A stretch of 64,000 nucleotides of DNA from Verrucolacustris sp044348085. GTDB lineage: Bacteria; Verrucomicrobiota; Verrucomicrobiia; Methylacidiphilales; Verrucolacustridaceae. A program made the position numbers and the translations under genes. The notes beneath the pieces were generated by a model. That model did not search any database. It had not been told where the DNA came from and was given only the letters and a program-made list of their open reading frames with translations. Position 1 is the first letter of the stretch. Every line of letters begins with the position of its first letter. Positions 48,396-57,963 of this stretch are shown here, piece after piece. Location: the NCBI GenBank assembly GCA_044348085.1, contig JBIKTM010000010.1, positions 6,569-70,568 of the forward strand. The letters run 5' to 3'.

Positions 48396-49387
48396 AGGAA
48401 TCTTTCGATGTAGGCATCCCTTTTCAATCGATCGATCCACTCCTTTTGAACTTTTTCACTCTCCTTGGCAGTCAGTGTGTTCTCAATACCGCCCCGGGCG
48501 CTCTCAATCGGTATCGCTTTGGCTTTCTGGACGTCCTCCACTATAAGAATATAGTAAGCAGATGTTCCTTGGGCAGTAGGCAGGCTCAAAAGCCCGCTCG
48601 CTTGACCTGGCCGAAGCTTAAAAGCTACCTCCGCCAACTCACTCTTTAACCCACTTCTCTCCACCCAACCCCCATTTTCCTGAAAAAGCCCACCCCCAGC
48701 CCGGTTGTACTCAGAGTATTTTCTAGCCAGTTGAGTAAAGTCAACGCCCGATTCCAACTGACCCAAAACCTCTTTTCCCAACGCCTCAACTTCAGGCCCA
48801 CTCTCGGGAGATAGATAAATCATTCGTAACTTCACCCGTTCGAAAGTCAGAAAGTCTCTAACATTCTCCTGATAGTATTCCTCAATCATATGGGGAGAGA
48901 TGGTGATAAAACGCCTCTGATTGATCTGCCTCATCTGCTGAACAATGAAAGTATCACGGATATACTTTTTCCAATCCGCCATGGTTTTACCCTGTTCCTC
49001 AAGTGTCTTCACTAGGGCCTGTCGATCTCCCCCAAACCGATCGCGTAATTGTGACTTCTCTTCACGGTCAAAATAGTAGTCAGGAAAATTGTACCCCTTC
49101 TTTTTGTAGTCCTGAATGATCAGTCGAGTTTCAATCAACGAATCGAGCACTGTCTTACGACGACTTTTGACTCTCTGTTTACGCTCATCGTCGGTGATCT
49201 TGCCCGCCTGCTGTTGGGCCCGCAGATCTTCCTCCTCCATTCGAGTCTGCGACAAAACCTCCTGATAGGTGATCGCCTCGCTATTCACCACAGCAGCCAC
49301 ACCGTTATTCATTGTATTTTGGCAAACCCCTACTCCTGCCATTCCCCATAAAAAAAGGAGCAAAGACAACGGATGGATGAGTTTCAT
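48392..49387 (-). CDS. SurA-like periplasmic peptidyl-prolyl isomerase
   Basis: A 331-residue exported chaperone/isomerase. The signal peptide is MKLIHPLSLLLFLWGMAGVGVC. A SurA-type N-terminal helical domain (VAAVVNSEAITYQEVLSQTR, then ETRLIIQDYKKKG) precedes a single parvulin domain (GGGLFQENGGWVERSGL, AEVAFKLRPGQASGLL) and a C-terminal helix. E. coli SurA has two parvulin domains. It probably helps fold outer-membrane proteins. I use ATG 49387, which shares ATGA with the mfd stop; an ATG three codons earlier is in frame. Confidence 0.88.
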   Translation of the reverse strand: MKLIHPLSLLLFLWGMAGVGVCQNTMNNGVAAVVNSEAITYQEVLSQTRMEEEDLRAQQQAGKITDDERKQRVKSRRKTVLDSLIETRLIIQDYKKKGYNFPDYYFDREEKSQLRDRFGGDRQALVKTLEEQGKTMADWKKYIRDTFIVQQMRQINQRRFITISPHMIEEYYQENVRDFLTFERVKLRMIYLSPESGPEVEALGKEVLGQLESGVDFTQLARKYSEYNRAGGGLFQENGGWVERSGLKSELAEVAFKLRPGQASGLLSLPTAQGTSAYYILIVEDVQKAKAIPIESARGGIENTLTAKESEKVQKEWIDRLKRDAYIERFL

Positions 49388-52300
49388 CTTAGCCATGCCT
49401 CAAGTTGTGCCAGCTTATCGGGTGCCGATTGATCGGTCAAACGAGGCAGTTTTGCTCCCACCATTTCCAGTTCTAACCCTTTCCAAGCTCGTATCTTCTC
49501 CCCCTCCGTTTCCAATCGGGTAACGCCCGCGAGCCCCCCGACGACCCTCACTCGGTGGTAGGCCAAGAGAAGCCAGACCTCTACCCACCACGGCCCATAA
49601 CGATCTCGCCACTGGGCAGCAATCTTTCCTAACTCCGCCAAACTACCCGCCTCAGAAACAACCCGATAGGCCTCGATCCGCTCCCGAACCTCAGGAATAT
49701 ACTCAGCAGGTAAATAGGCCCCTGCAACACCGTCTCCTGCTTCTCCACTGCGAAGTGTCAAGAAGTCGAAGCGCAGTTGAACCGTCGGAGGTGGACGCCA
49801 CTGGCCTTTCTTCATCCTGCCAACGGCAGATCGTAAGAGACGACAATACAGTTCAAAACCAATGACCGCCACGTGCCCACTTTGCTCCGTTCCTAAAAGG
49901 TTTCCCGCCCCCCGTATCTCCAAATCCCGCATGGCGATTCGGTACCCCGCCCCCAGGCCACCATGCATCTGCAACGCCTCCACCCTTTCCCCCGCCTCCC
50001 CTTTTCGTCTTTCTCGGGGAACCAAAAGCAAAGCATAGGCACGATGCAATGCCCGTCCCACACGCCCGCGTAACTGGTATAAGTCCGCCAAACCAAATCG
50101 ATCCGCTCGATCTAAAATAATCGTATTCGCATTCGGTATATCCAAACCACTTTCAATAATCGTAGTACACAGAAGAACATCTGCCTTACCCTTAACAAAC
50201 TTGCCCATCGCATCCTCCAAATCACTCTCGCCCATCTGCCCATGGGCAATCGCCACCCGAATTCCAGGAAAAAGAAGCCTTAACTTGGTCGCTAAACTTG
50301 GCAAAGCCGCAATCCTGTTGTGCAGATAGTACACTTGGCCACCACGATCTACCTCCCTACGGATCCAATCCCGTATTAACCTTTCGTCATACTCCGCCAC
50401 AACTGTTTCAATTGGATGCCTTCCAGGAGGCGGAGTCTCGATCTGACTCAGATCCCTAGCCCCAAGCATCGAAAGATAGAGTGTCCGTGGAATGGGGGTA
50501 GCAGAAAGGGTGAGAACATCCACTCGACGAAACCTCTCCTTCAACTTTTCCTTCTGCTTAACTCCAAAACGTTGCTCCTCATCAATCACGACCAACCCCA
50601 ACTGATGGAACTGCACATCGGGGGACAAAAGTCGGTGCGTCCCCACCACCACATCAATCGAGCCATCCGCAACTCCCTGCACGACCTTCTTCTGTTCACT
50701 TGCCGTACGGAATCGGCTCAGCTCCTCAACCACGATAGGCCAATCCGAAAATCTCTCTCTCAAGTTCCTCGCATGCTGTTGTGCCAGAACTGTTGTAGGA
50801 GCCAAGATCACTACCTGTTTACCTGCCATCACGGACTTAAAAGCCGCGCGAATTGCCACCTCCGTCTTTCCATATCCTACATCGCCACAGATTAATCGAT
50901 CCATTGGTCGCCTCTTCTCCATATCGGCTTTCGTCTCAGAAATCGCTCGCACCTGATCACCGGTCGGAACATAGACAAACTCCGATTCAAACTTTGATTG
51001 CCACTCATGATCGGGAGGAAATGCCACCCCAGGAAGCGCCTCTCGTTCTGCTGCTGTGCGCAGCAACGTCGCCGCGAACTCCTCAACCGCCTTCTCCGCC
51101 TTAGCCCTTGCCCTTTCCCAGCGCCCGCCCCCAAGGATATCCAGCGTGGGTCGCTTCTTTCCGACTCCGACATATCGAGAGACCAGATAAGACTCCTCCA
51201 CGGGAACGTACAACCTCGCTCCATTCGCAAATTGAAGCAGTAAACATTGACCCCCCCCTCCTGGCTTATCACCCAACCCCTCGTAAATGGAAACCCCGTG
51301 TTGTAAATGCACCGCATAGTCTCCCAGTTTCAACTCACCCGTATCAAAAACCGGGCGTTTCCACTTGTCGGCCTGAAGACTTCTGCCTTTTCGAAAGCCT
51401 CTACCCGTTTCTGTTCTCCCGAGCAACTCCGCACCAGTGAGAATCACCCACTTTTCCTCGGGCCAAGCCACCCCCCGCCCCAAACCCGAAATTACAAACT
51501 CCAGCTTCTCTATTTTCTCATGGCTTAGATCACACTCGGCAAGCCACCCCTTCAATCGATCCGCTTCACCTGAATTGATTCCAGAAAGTATGACTCTCCA
51601 ACCGCGAACCAACCAGGCTTGGATCTCAGCCCCAACCCTTCGTCTACGAGCTTCGATTAGTCCCGCCTCACGCAGTGGCTCCCCAGCCAGTCCATGCCGA
51701 GAAAATATATTTTCTAAACTCTCCCCCTGAGCATCCTCCCCACACAGTAATCTCCCCCATCCACGCCCCAAATAATCAGTAATCTCAGAACCACAAACGA
51801 TGTCTTTCGCATGCCCACGAAAAAGGGTGACCTGCCCTACCTCCCCTATCCCCACCTGCTCATGCAAATCGATCTCCCGAATTGATTCCACACGATCCCC
51901 TCCCCACTCCATTCGAACAGGTGCACACGACTGCGTAGAAAAAACATCTACGATTCCACCACGCCTCGCAACCTCCCCCCGTTCCGTAACAGTCCCCACT
52001 TTTCGATATCCTGCGAGAACCAAATCTTCAACAAATTGAAGCGGATCCAGCACCGTACCTGTCTCGATTCGCCATAAACCCTTTCGGATCGTATCTGGAT
52101 CAGGCTGCCTCGCCCTTAACACTCCCTCCGTAACAATCACGAGCCGAGGCTTGGGTTGCCCCACTAATCTCGCCAACGAACCTAACCACTCAGCTTCTAA
52201 ATCCGAATCCGGCCGTACTCCCTCCCCACCACGATGAACTTCTGGAATAAGTAAAGCCTCCTCGCCCCAAGCCTCCAATTCAGCCGCCATCTCCTCCTGT

Positions 52301-52500
52301 TCCCGCACGCTCTGTACCACCACCAACCAACCCGCGCCTTGGCGATGACGGGCCAGCGCCAGAGCTAATAAAACCTGAGCCGCCCCCGGCCACGCCCCAC
52401 AGGAATACACCCCTCCCGCCACAATGCGGGAAACGGACTGATCCAAATTCAGCGTTCCACAAAGTGCACTCAGCTCCCGGCGTTGCCCTGATTTCTGCAA
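49384..52500 (-). CDS. mfd: transcription-repair coupling factor
   Basis: ATP-driven translocase that removes stalled RNA polymerase and recruits UvrA. The 1038-residue protein has the UvrB-like N-terminus (GEVARRGGIVDVFS), the RNA-polymerase-interacting domain (LGDYAVHLQHGVSIYEGL), the helicase motor (Walker A GDVGYGKTEVA near 537-545, DEEQ box VVIDEEQRFGV, LSATPIPRTLYLSMLGARD, QLRGRVGR) and a C-terminal TRCF domain. It is slightly shorter than E. coli Mfd (1148). The start is uncertain: the frame opens with TTG at 52500 and no ATG follows nearby. uvrA is at 14163. Confidence 0.96.
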   Translation of the reverse strand: MQKSGQRRELSALCGTLNLDQSVSRIVAGGVYSCGAWPGAAQVLLALALARHRQGAGWLVVVQSVREQEEMAAELEAWGEEALLIPEVHRGGEGVRPDSDLEAEWLGSLARLVGQPKPRLVIVTEGVLRARQPDPDTIRKGLWRIETGTVLDPLQFVEDLVLAGYRKVGTVTERGEVARRGGIVDVFSTQSCAPVRMEWGGDRVESIREIDLHEQVGIGEVGQVTLFRGHAKDIVCGSEITDYLGRGWGRLLCGEDAQGESLENIFSRHGLAGEPLREAGLIEARRRRVGAEIQAWLVRGWRVILSGINSGEADRLKGWLAECDLSHEKIEKLEFVISGLGRGVAWPEEKWVILTGAELLGRTETGRGFRKGRSLQADKWKRPVFDTGELKLGDYAVHLQHGVSIYEGLGDKPGGGGQCLLLQFANGARLYVPVEESYLVSRYVGVGKKRPTLDILGGGRWERARAKAEKAVEEFAATLLRTAAEREALPGVAFPPDHEWQSKFESEFVYVPTGDQVRAISETKADMEKRRPMDRLICGDVGYGKTEVAIRAAFKSVMAGKQVVILAPTTVLAQQHARNLRERFSDWPIVVEELSRFRTASEQKKVVQGVADGSIDVVVGTHRLLSPDVQFHQLGLVVIDEEQRFGVKQKEKLKERFRRVDVLTLSATPIPRTLYLSMLGARDLSQIETPPPGRHPIETVVAEYDERLIRDWIRREVDRGGQVYYLHNRIAALPSLATKLRLLFPGIRVAIAHGQMGESDLEDAMGKFVKGKADVLLCTTIIESGLDIPNANTIILDRADRFGLADLYQLRGRVGRALHRAYALLLVPRERRKGEAGERVEALQMHGGLGAGYRIAMRDLEIRGAGNLLGTEQSGHVAVIGFELYCRLLRSAVGRMKKGQWRPPPTVQLRFDFLTLRSGEAGDGVAGAYLPAEYIPEVRERIEAYRVVSEAGSLAELGKIAAQWRDRYGPWWVEVWLLLAYHRVRVVGGLAGVTRLETEGEKIRAWKGLELEMVGAKLPRLTDQSAPDKLAQLEAWLR

Positions 52501-52559
52501 AAACTAGTAGAAGCCTACACGACTCCAAAACCGAGGAAATCCCACCAACAAAATTGGAA

Positions 52560-53555
52560 CTAAGTAGAAAGACCAACCGCTGCAGCTGCCGCCGCTCTCT
52601 CCTCTTCCAACTCTGCAACTGTTGCCGCCAACTTGGCCTTTCCAAATTCATCTAACTTCAATCCCTGAACGATCTTCCACTTTCCTTTCCCGGCAGCTTC
52701 GATCGGAAAAGAACACATCAAACCTTTGGGCACACCGTAACTCCCGTCGGAGCATACCGCCACGCTCGTCCAATCCCCTGCTTTCGTTCCATCATGCAGG
52801 GTGCGCACGGTATCTACCGCTGCATGGGCCGCGCTAGCCGCACTGGATAACCCACGGGCCTTTAAGACTTCCGCTCCACGCTGTTGAACAGACTTCAAGA
52901 AATCTCCCTCCAACCAAGCCCGATCCTGAATCACCTCCGTTGCAGCTTTTCCACTGATCCGTGCGTTTGTAAAATCAGGATACATCGTGGTCGAATGATT
53001 TCCCCAGATCGCTAACCGATCAACGTCCCGAACAGAAACTCCCGCCTTCTCCGCCAACCTAGCTTTTGCACGATTCTCGTCCAACCGTGTCATGGCAAAC
53101 CAACGATCCTCAGATAGCCCTTGGCCTGCTTGCCGAGCAATCCACGCGTTCGTATTACACGGATTACCAACCACAAGGACTCTTGCCTCCTTGGACGCCA
53201 CCGCTGCCAAATCTTTCCCCTGCTGGACAAATATTTTCCCATTAAGCCCCAACAGTTCCGACCGCTCCATGCCAGGCTTTCTAGGAATACTCCCTACACA
53301 AAGAGTCCAGTCAGCCCCTTCAAACGCCCGCTTGGGATCCGTGGTAGCGATAATTTCTTCCACCAGCGGGCACGCTCCGTCCCGCAACTCCATGACCACG
53401 CCCTGCAACGCATTTTCTGCTGCTGGCACCTCTAATAATTGGAGACGAACTTTCTGGTTAGGACCAAAGAGCCCCCCTGAAGCGATTCGAAATACAAGCG
53501 CGTACCCAATCTGCCCAGCCGCCCCTGTTACCGCCACTCGCATCACATCGCTCAT
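52560..53555 (-). CDS. mdh: malate dehydrogenase
   Basis: Interconverts malate and oxaloacetate with NAD(H). The 331-residue protein is of the cytosolic/MDH type 2 class: VTGAAGQIGYALVFRIASG, LCVGSIPRKPGMERSELL (substrate Arg), VVGNPCNTNAWI, MTRLDENRA and WGNHSTTMYPDF with the catalytic His. The length is as expected for this class. The start overlaps the FtsB-like stop by 4 bases (ATGA), and mfd follows 59 bases later. It pairs functionally with icd at 43207. Confidence 0.97.
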   Translation of the reverse strand: MSDVMRVAVTGAAGQIGYALVFRIASGGLFGPNQKVRLQLLEVPAAENALQGVVMELRDGACPLVEEIIATTDPKRAFEGADWTLCVGSIPRKPGMERSELLGLNGKIFVQQGKDLAAVASKEARVLVVGNPCNTNAWIARQAGQGLSEDRWFAMTRLDENRAKARLAEKAGVSVRDVDRLAIWGNHSTTMYPDFTNARISGKAATEVIQDRAWLEGDFLKSVQQRGAEVLKARGLSSAASAAHAAVDTVRTLHDGTKAGDWTSVAVCSDGSYGVPKGLMCSFPIEAAGKGKWKIVQGLKLDEFGKAKLAATVAELEEERAAAAAAVGLST

Positions 53556-53965
53556 GGTTTTCTCAAAGCCTCCATCCCACGAACCGTCCGCTTGGCATCG
53601 CCTGGAGTCGGAGTATTGGTCCGATAGGGTTGAAATTTAAATATAACCTCTCCCGGCTTGGCCACACCCAGACTGTCCCGAGACATGCGTTCTACTGTGA
53701 ATGGGTCGTTCTTCAAGCGCCCTGCCTCATCCTGCAATACGCCCACTTCTTGCTTCATCTCTTCCACTTCCCGCTGAACCTTGATCGCTTGGGCCTTGGT
53801 ATTCTCTCCACGTTTCCAAGCAGGATAAAAAAGAGCCAACACGATGGCAACAAAGAGAATACCCACCAATGCATAAGCCCACGGCTGTAGAACCCTCCAG
53901 TAGTGCCCTTTGGCAGGTGCTTGTCCGAGTCCCCTTGGGTCAAACAGTCTTGAGTTGCCCGCCAT
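53552..53965 (-). CDS. FtsB/DivIC-like septum formation protein
   Basis: A 137-residue bitopic protein. The transmembrane helix is AYALVGILFVAIVLALFYPAW, followed by a coiled coil (QREVEEMKQEVGVLQDEAGRL) and the family tail ERMSRDSLGVAKPGEVIFKF. This is the layout of FtsB/DivIC, which sits in the division complex with FtsL and FtsQ. I choose ATG 53965, preceded by AAGG at normal spacing; a longer ATG at 53995 lies deeper in eno. It overlaps eno by 26 bases and mdh by 4, the eno-ftsB order seen in many bacteria. Confidence 0.85.
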   Translation of the reverse strand: MAGNSRLFDPRGLGQAPAKGHYWRVLQPWAYALVGILFVAIVLALFYPAWKRGENTKAQAIKVQREVEEMKQEVGVLQDEAGRLKNDPFTVERMSRDSLGVAKPGEVIFKFQPYRTNTPTPGDAKRTVRGMEALRKP

Positions 53966-55226
53966 AAATCGCCTTGTCCCCAAGCTCTTCTTCAATTCTT
54001 AAAAGTCGATTGTATTTCGCAAGCCGATCCGACCTTGAGAAAGAGCCTGTCTTGATCTGTCCCGCATTTGTGGCAACCGCTAGATCTGCGATCGTGGAGT
54101 CCTCTGTCTCTCCACTCCTGTGGCTAATCACAGCCGTATAGTGGGCCGACCTCGCCAACTCAATAGCCTCTAGGGTTTCGCTTAGACTGCCAATCTGGTT
54201 CACCTTCACGAGAATCGAATTCGCAACTTTCTCCTGAATCCCCTTCTTCAAAAACTCCACATTCGTCACAAATAGATCATCTCCCACCAACTGCGTCTTA
54301 TCCCCCATCTTTTGGGTCAGAACTTTCCACCCATCCCAATCCTCTTCAGCCGTACCATCCTCAATCGAAACAATGGGATACTTTTTTTGAAGCTGCACAT
54401 AAAACTCAACTAACTCGGCCGCCTTGAGCCGCCTTTGATCTGATTTTTTAAAAACATATTCTTTGGTTTTGCCGTCAAAGAATTCACTGCTGGCCACATC
54501 CAAGGCGAAAAATACCTGCTTTCCCAAGGAATAGCCTGCTTTCTCCACAGCCTCCGCGATCACTCCCAACGCAGCGTCGGTGGACTCCAGCTTAGGAGCA
54601 AACCCTCCCTCATCTCCCACCGCGGTTCCAAGCTTGCGGTCATGCAAAATCTTTTTGAGTGTAGCAAAAATCTCAGCACCACATCGAATGGCCTCCCGAA
54701 AAGTCGGCAGACCTCGAGGAACAATCATGAATTCTTGAAAATCGATCGGGGCATCCGAATGAGCCCCTCCGTTGATAATATTTGCCATAGGCACAGGCAA
54801 AACATTCGCCTTTTCACCACCCAGCCAACGGTAGAGAGGAACTCCCTGAGCCGCTGCTGCCGCCCGAGCTGCCGCCAAGGAAACACCCAGAATTGCGTTG
54901 GCTCCAAGAGATTTTTTGTTTTTTGTTCCATCCAACTCAATCATCAAACGATCCAACCCCTTGGTGTCAGCCGCATCTTTCCCAGCAAGAAGGGGGGCAA
55001 TCTTCTCCTTCACATTTGCCACAGCTTTCAAGACGCCTTTCCCTCCAAACCGTTTTGCATCCCCATCCCTCAACTCCAATGCTTCGTGAATACCCGTACT
55101 TGCCCCGCTTGGAACCATCGCAGAGCCCATGGCTCCACCTTGGAGAATCACATCGGCTTCAAGCGTGGGGTTCCCCCGGGAATCAATAACCTCCCTTGCT
55201 GTGACTGTACGAATCTTGGTTTGCAT
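53940..55226 (-). CDS. eno: enolase
   Basis: Dehydrates 2-phosphoglycerate to phosphoenolpyruvate in glycolysis. The 428-residue protein has ITAREVIDSRGNPT-like start (VTAREVIDSRGNPT), PSGASTGIHEALELRDGD, the metal ligands in ALDVASSEF and IVSIEDGTAEEDWDGW, catalytic Lys in VKVNQIGSLSETLEA and SHRSGETEDSTIADLAVA. All are complete and in order. It is followed by the overlapping FtsB-like gene. Confidence 0.98.
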   Translation of the reverse strand: MQTKIRTVTAREVIDSRGNPTLEADVILQGGAMGSAMVPSGASTGIHEALELRDGDAKRFGGKGVLKAVANVKEKIAPLLAGKDAADTKGLDRLMIELDGTKNKKSLGANAILGVSLAAARAAAAAQGVPLYRWLGGEKANVLPVPMANIINGGAHSDAPIDFQEFMIVPRGLPTFREAIRCGAEIFATLKKILHDRKLGTAVGDEGGFAPKLESTDAALGVIAEAVEKAGYSLGKQVFFALDVASSEFFDGKTKEYVFKKSDQRRLKAAELVEFYVQLQKKYPIVSIEDGTAEEDWDGWKVLTQKMGDKTQLVGDDLFVTNVEFLKKGIQEKVANSILVKVNQIGSLSETLEAIELARSAHYTAVISHRSGETEDSTIADLAVATNAGQIKTGSFSRSDRLAKYNRLLRIEEELGDKAIYGGQLKTV

Positions 55227-55250
55227 CGATCGGGACAGCCTTAAAAAGAA

Positions 55251-57104
55251 TTAGCTGCGATACGGTCGGATCGAACGAATCACCACAGCCGTGCGAGGAC
55301 CCTTCTCACTAGGAAGCTCAGCTGTATCCCCGACCTTCCGACGCACTAAAGCCTGAGCGACCGCTGTTTGGTACGAGAGAATTCCTTTGTCAGGATCACT
55401 ATCCCAAGCCCCTAGAATCGTAATTGTCTTCTTCACTCCCCCATCAGCAGGTTGATACTCAACCACTGTCCCAATCGCCACCTCATCTCCCTTCACACCG
55501 CTGAAATCCGTTCCTTGGGCTGAAACAATCATTGCCTCCAGTTCAGCCTTACGCCTCATCAAGACCGCTTGCATCTCTTTGGCTGCCTTGAATTCATGAT
55601 TCTCCTTCAAATCCCCGTAAGATCGCGCAACACCGATCTCCTTGCTGTTCGCAGGAATCTTTTTCGTTGTGATCTCCTCCAACTCCGATTTCCTCTTTTC
55701 CAAACTTTCCCAGCTCACGATCGGGGCTTCCACCACGGTCGTGCGGTTTTCCCCTGCTACCATCGAGCCCACTTGCGGATAGAGTTTCACAAGCGCACCA
55801 ATCAAAGAACGCTTGTCCAACTCCTCAAATGCGGTCGAAGCTAAAGCCGAACGCGTCACATCTCGGACTTCCTCAGGGCTAGAGGGTGCCAACAGGTCTC
55901 GGATCAACTCCTTATCCTCCAGTAGAAGATCCCTCAATCGCGAGCCACGGCTTGTTTCCGACAACTGTTCTTTCTCCAAAACATTAAGGGCTGTCAGGAA
56001 GAGCGAAGGTTTGGCGAGCCGCGACAGCTCCCCTGTACGATTTCTACAAAGCCAAACAATCAGATCGGGGTGAGTTTGTCTTTCTCTCAAAAGCCGATCC
56101 AACGCGCCTTCCAACTCCGCAAGTCGATTCGCTTTTTTAAAGCGCGCCGTGATTCCATCCATCAAACGACCTGAGGCTCGGGGCAACAGAGCAAAAAGCA
56201 GTTCCGTCCATCTCTCTCCCAATTGCTGGCACGCGAGCTCAGCAAAGCGAGGCATTTTGCCAGCAGGCAACGCTTCAATCACCACAGCCATGCGATGGGG
56301 TTCGCTAGGCAGAATCGTTTCCAGCACCAAGCCCATATTCGGGGGCAATCCAGCGGCAGCAGCAAATTCGGACCTCGCCAGAGCCAACTCAGCCACTTGG
56401 CTGATCTGACTTTTGGGAATCTTCTGAGCCGCGGCATCCACAAGCCGAAACGCCTCATCCGCGATCGCTTTGAGTTCACCGGCATTTCTGACTTTTTGTA
56501 ACTTTTCCAATGCCTCAATCACCCTTTTGGCTCCTACAGCCTCTTGCAAATCTTCCAAGCCACCTGCTTTCGTATCGGGTGCAGCTTCTAAGTATTGGAT
56601 TGGCTCATGCTTCTTTCCTGGAATGACAAATTTGGCGTCCTTTTTCATCGCCCTCTTGGCAGCTTCCCAGAATTTTTTCCAACCCTCAGAAGGAAAAACA
56701 TGCGGCACCATCGCTTCTTCAAGCCGAAGAGGCGTAGCCTCTTTTTTCAAACTCTCGACAGCGAGTTTCATAAATTCAGCGACCTGATCCTGCGCCATGG
56801 TTCGCATCGCATCCGTTTCCCGGAGGATTCGAGCCTCTAAATGTTCGTCCGGAAGATGCTTCAAGGATTCAGCCGCATATCCAAACTCCATTGAGTGACC
56901 TTTTTTTGTTCGGAAATCAATCAGAAATGCGCCCAGCGCATCGTCTTTTTGCGTGATCTGCCCTACGCCCCAACTGCGATGACGACAGTAGGCTTTTGGA
57001 ATTAGATTTTTTATTTTCTCTTGTGCCTTGGGATCCAGATCGTTTACGTCTTCCATCTTTTCTATTTCTGGATTCTCAGTGTCAGTGGGCATCGCATTAA
57101 GCAT
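55251..57104 (-). CDS. large GreA/GreB-domain protein
   Basis: A 617-residue protein. The last 160 residues are a complete Gre factor: a coiled coil with the acidic tip (GVARSYGDLKENHEFKAAKE) and the C-terminal FKBP-like domain (AIGTVVEYQPADGGVKKTITILG, then GILSYQTAVAQALVRRKVGD). Gre factors stimulate transcript cleavage by backtracked RNA polymerase. The first 450 residues, largely helical, have no counterpart in E. coli GreA (158 residues) but recall the oversized GreA of Chlamydiae. The start may be ATG 57092 instead. It ends 24 bases before eno. Confidence 0.88.
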   Translation of the reverse strand: MLNAMPTDTENPEIEKMEDVNDLDPKAQEKIKNLIPKAYCRHRSWGVGQITQKDDALGAFLIDFRTKKGHSMEFGYAAESLKHLPDEHLEARILRETDAMRTMAQDQVAEFMKLAVESLKKEATPLRLEEAMVPHVFPSEGWKKFWEAAKRAMKKDAKFVIPGKKHEPIQYLEAAPDTKAGGLEDLQEAVGAKRVIEALEKLQKVRNAGELKAIADEAFRLVDAAAQKIPKSQISQVAELALARSEFAAAAGLPPNMGLVLETILPSEPHRMAVVIEALPAGKMPRFAELACQQLGERWTELLFALLPRASGRLMDGITARFKKANRLAELEGALDRLLRERQTHPDLIVWLCRNRTGELSRLAKPSLFLTALNVLEKEQLSETSRGSRLRDLLLEDKELIRDLLAPSSPEEVRDVTRSALASTAFEELDKRSLIGALVKLYPQVGSMVAGENRTTVVEAPIVSWESLEKRKSELEEITTKKIPANSKEIGVARSYGDLKENHEFKAAKEMQAVLMRRKAELEAMIVSAQGTDFSGVKGDEVAIGTVVEYQPADGGVKKTITILGAWDSDPDKGILSYQTAVAQALVRRKVGDTAELPSEKGPRTAVVIRSIRPYRS

Positions 57105-57159
57105 ACGCGAATTTCACACTCCGAGGCAATCGGAATCGCAAAAAACTGATTCAAGCGAC

Positions 57160-57558
57160 TCAAGGCGTTGGCTGACTGGGAGGTGCCTCTGCAGGGACAA
57201 CCTCCTCCACAACTCGAATCCCACTCAAGGAAGTAAGTTCGATCTGTGGCTTGCCCTCATACATGGTTACCATTCCCGTGACCTCGATTACCTTTCCCTC
57301 ATAAGTTGGGATCGGATCGGTGAAATTTCTCGCCCTCAAGAGACAACTGAACACATGGTTTGGAAATTTGCCACCAAAGTTTATGTACGTATTACCCGCC
57401 TTGCTGGACTTTTGCCCATCTACTTTCCCCTTAACAGTTACAGTTTTACCAACCTGCCCCGCTGCCTCTTCAGGGGGCACAACCAAAGGAGCGACTACCT
57501 CCTCAGCTAACAACCCCGCACAGCTAAGAACTGCAAAAATGGCAAAAGCACGAACCAT
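57160..57558 (-). CDS. exported OB-fold protein
   Basis: A 132-residue protein starting at ATG 57558 with a signal peptide (VRAFAIFAVLSCAGLLAEE). The rest is a small beta-barrel: VGKTVTVKGKVDGQ, NTYINFGGKFPNHVFSC and YEGKVIEVTGMVTMYEGKPQIEL, the pattern of bacterial OB-fold domains with the 'vtG.v..y.G.pqi.l' ending. Such periplasmic OB-fold proteins have no settled function. It begins one base after the glutaredoxin stop. The ending is Pro-rich. Confidence 0.78.
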   Translation of the reverse strand: MVRAFAIFAVLSCAGLLAEEVVAPLVVPPEEAAGQVGKTVTVKGKVDGQKSSKAGNTYINFGGKFPNHVFSCLLRARNFTDPIPTYEGKVIEVTGMVTMYEGKPQIELTSLSGIRVVEEVVPAEAPPSQPTP

Positions 57559-57559
57559 G

Positions 57560-57919
57560 TTACCCCTTGAACTGAACAGGGAGTTCACCTCGTTGCGCCG
57601 CGTGCTCCTCATCCGAACAACCCCGATCCGTTGGAACATCAAGAGCAGCCTGAGTCGGTTTGACTACCCCTTGCGCCAGCATCCAAGCCTCTACCTCATC
57701 CCCACTAACATCGGCCAGCATATGACCGTTGACTTCGACGCAGGGCGAGAGTTCTTGTCCGCTCTTTTGAATCATCTCCACCCTCTGATTGATATCATTC
57801 CAAATATCCCGATCTTCAAAGGGGAGTTTGTATTTTTCCATCACAGCACGGACTCCGCGACTCCATCCACAGTGAGGTTTTAGATACGCAACAATCTTGG
57901 GTTGGTTAGAGGATGACAT
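57560..57919 (-). CDS. glutaredoxin-family protein, CxxS active site
   Basis: A 119-residue thioredoxin-fold protein. The active site is LKPHCGWSRG, with one catalytic Cys (CGWS), so it is monothiol by sequence. The cis-proline region SPCVEVNGHMLADVSGDEVEAWM keeps the glutaredoxin pattern (normally TVP/SPxV). A C-terminal tail with GCSDEEHAAQRG is additional and includes another Cys. It may act in glutathione-dependent reduction or cluster handling; substrates are unknown. It lies 44 bases after aspS. Confidence 0.82.
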   Translation of the reverse strand: MSSSNQPKIVAYLKPHCGWSRGVRAVMEKYKLPFEDRDIWNDINQRVEMIQKSGQELSPCVEVNGHMLADVSGDEVEAWMLAQGVVKPTQAALDVPTDRGCSDEEHAAQRGELPVQFKG

Positions 57920-57963
57920 AGTTAAAATCTACCCAACCCCACCACTTTCGCAAGAACCGGAAT

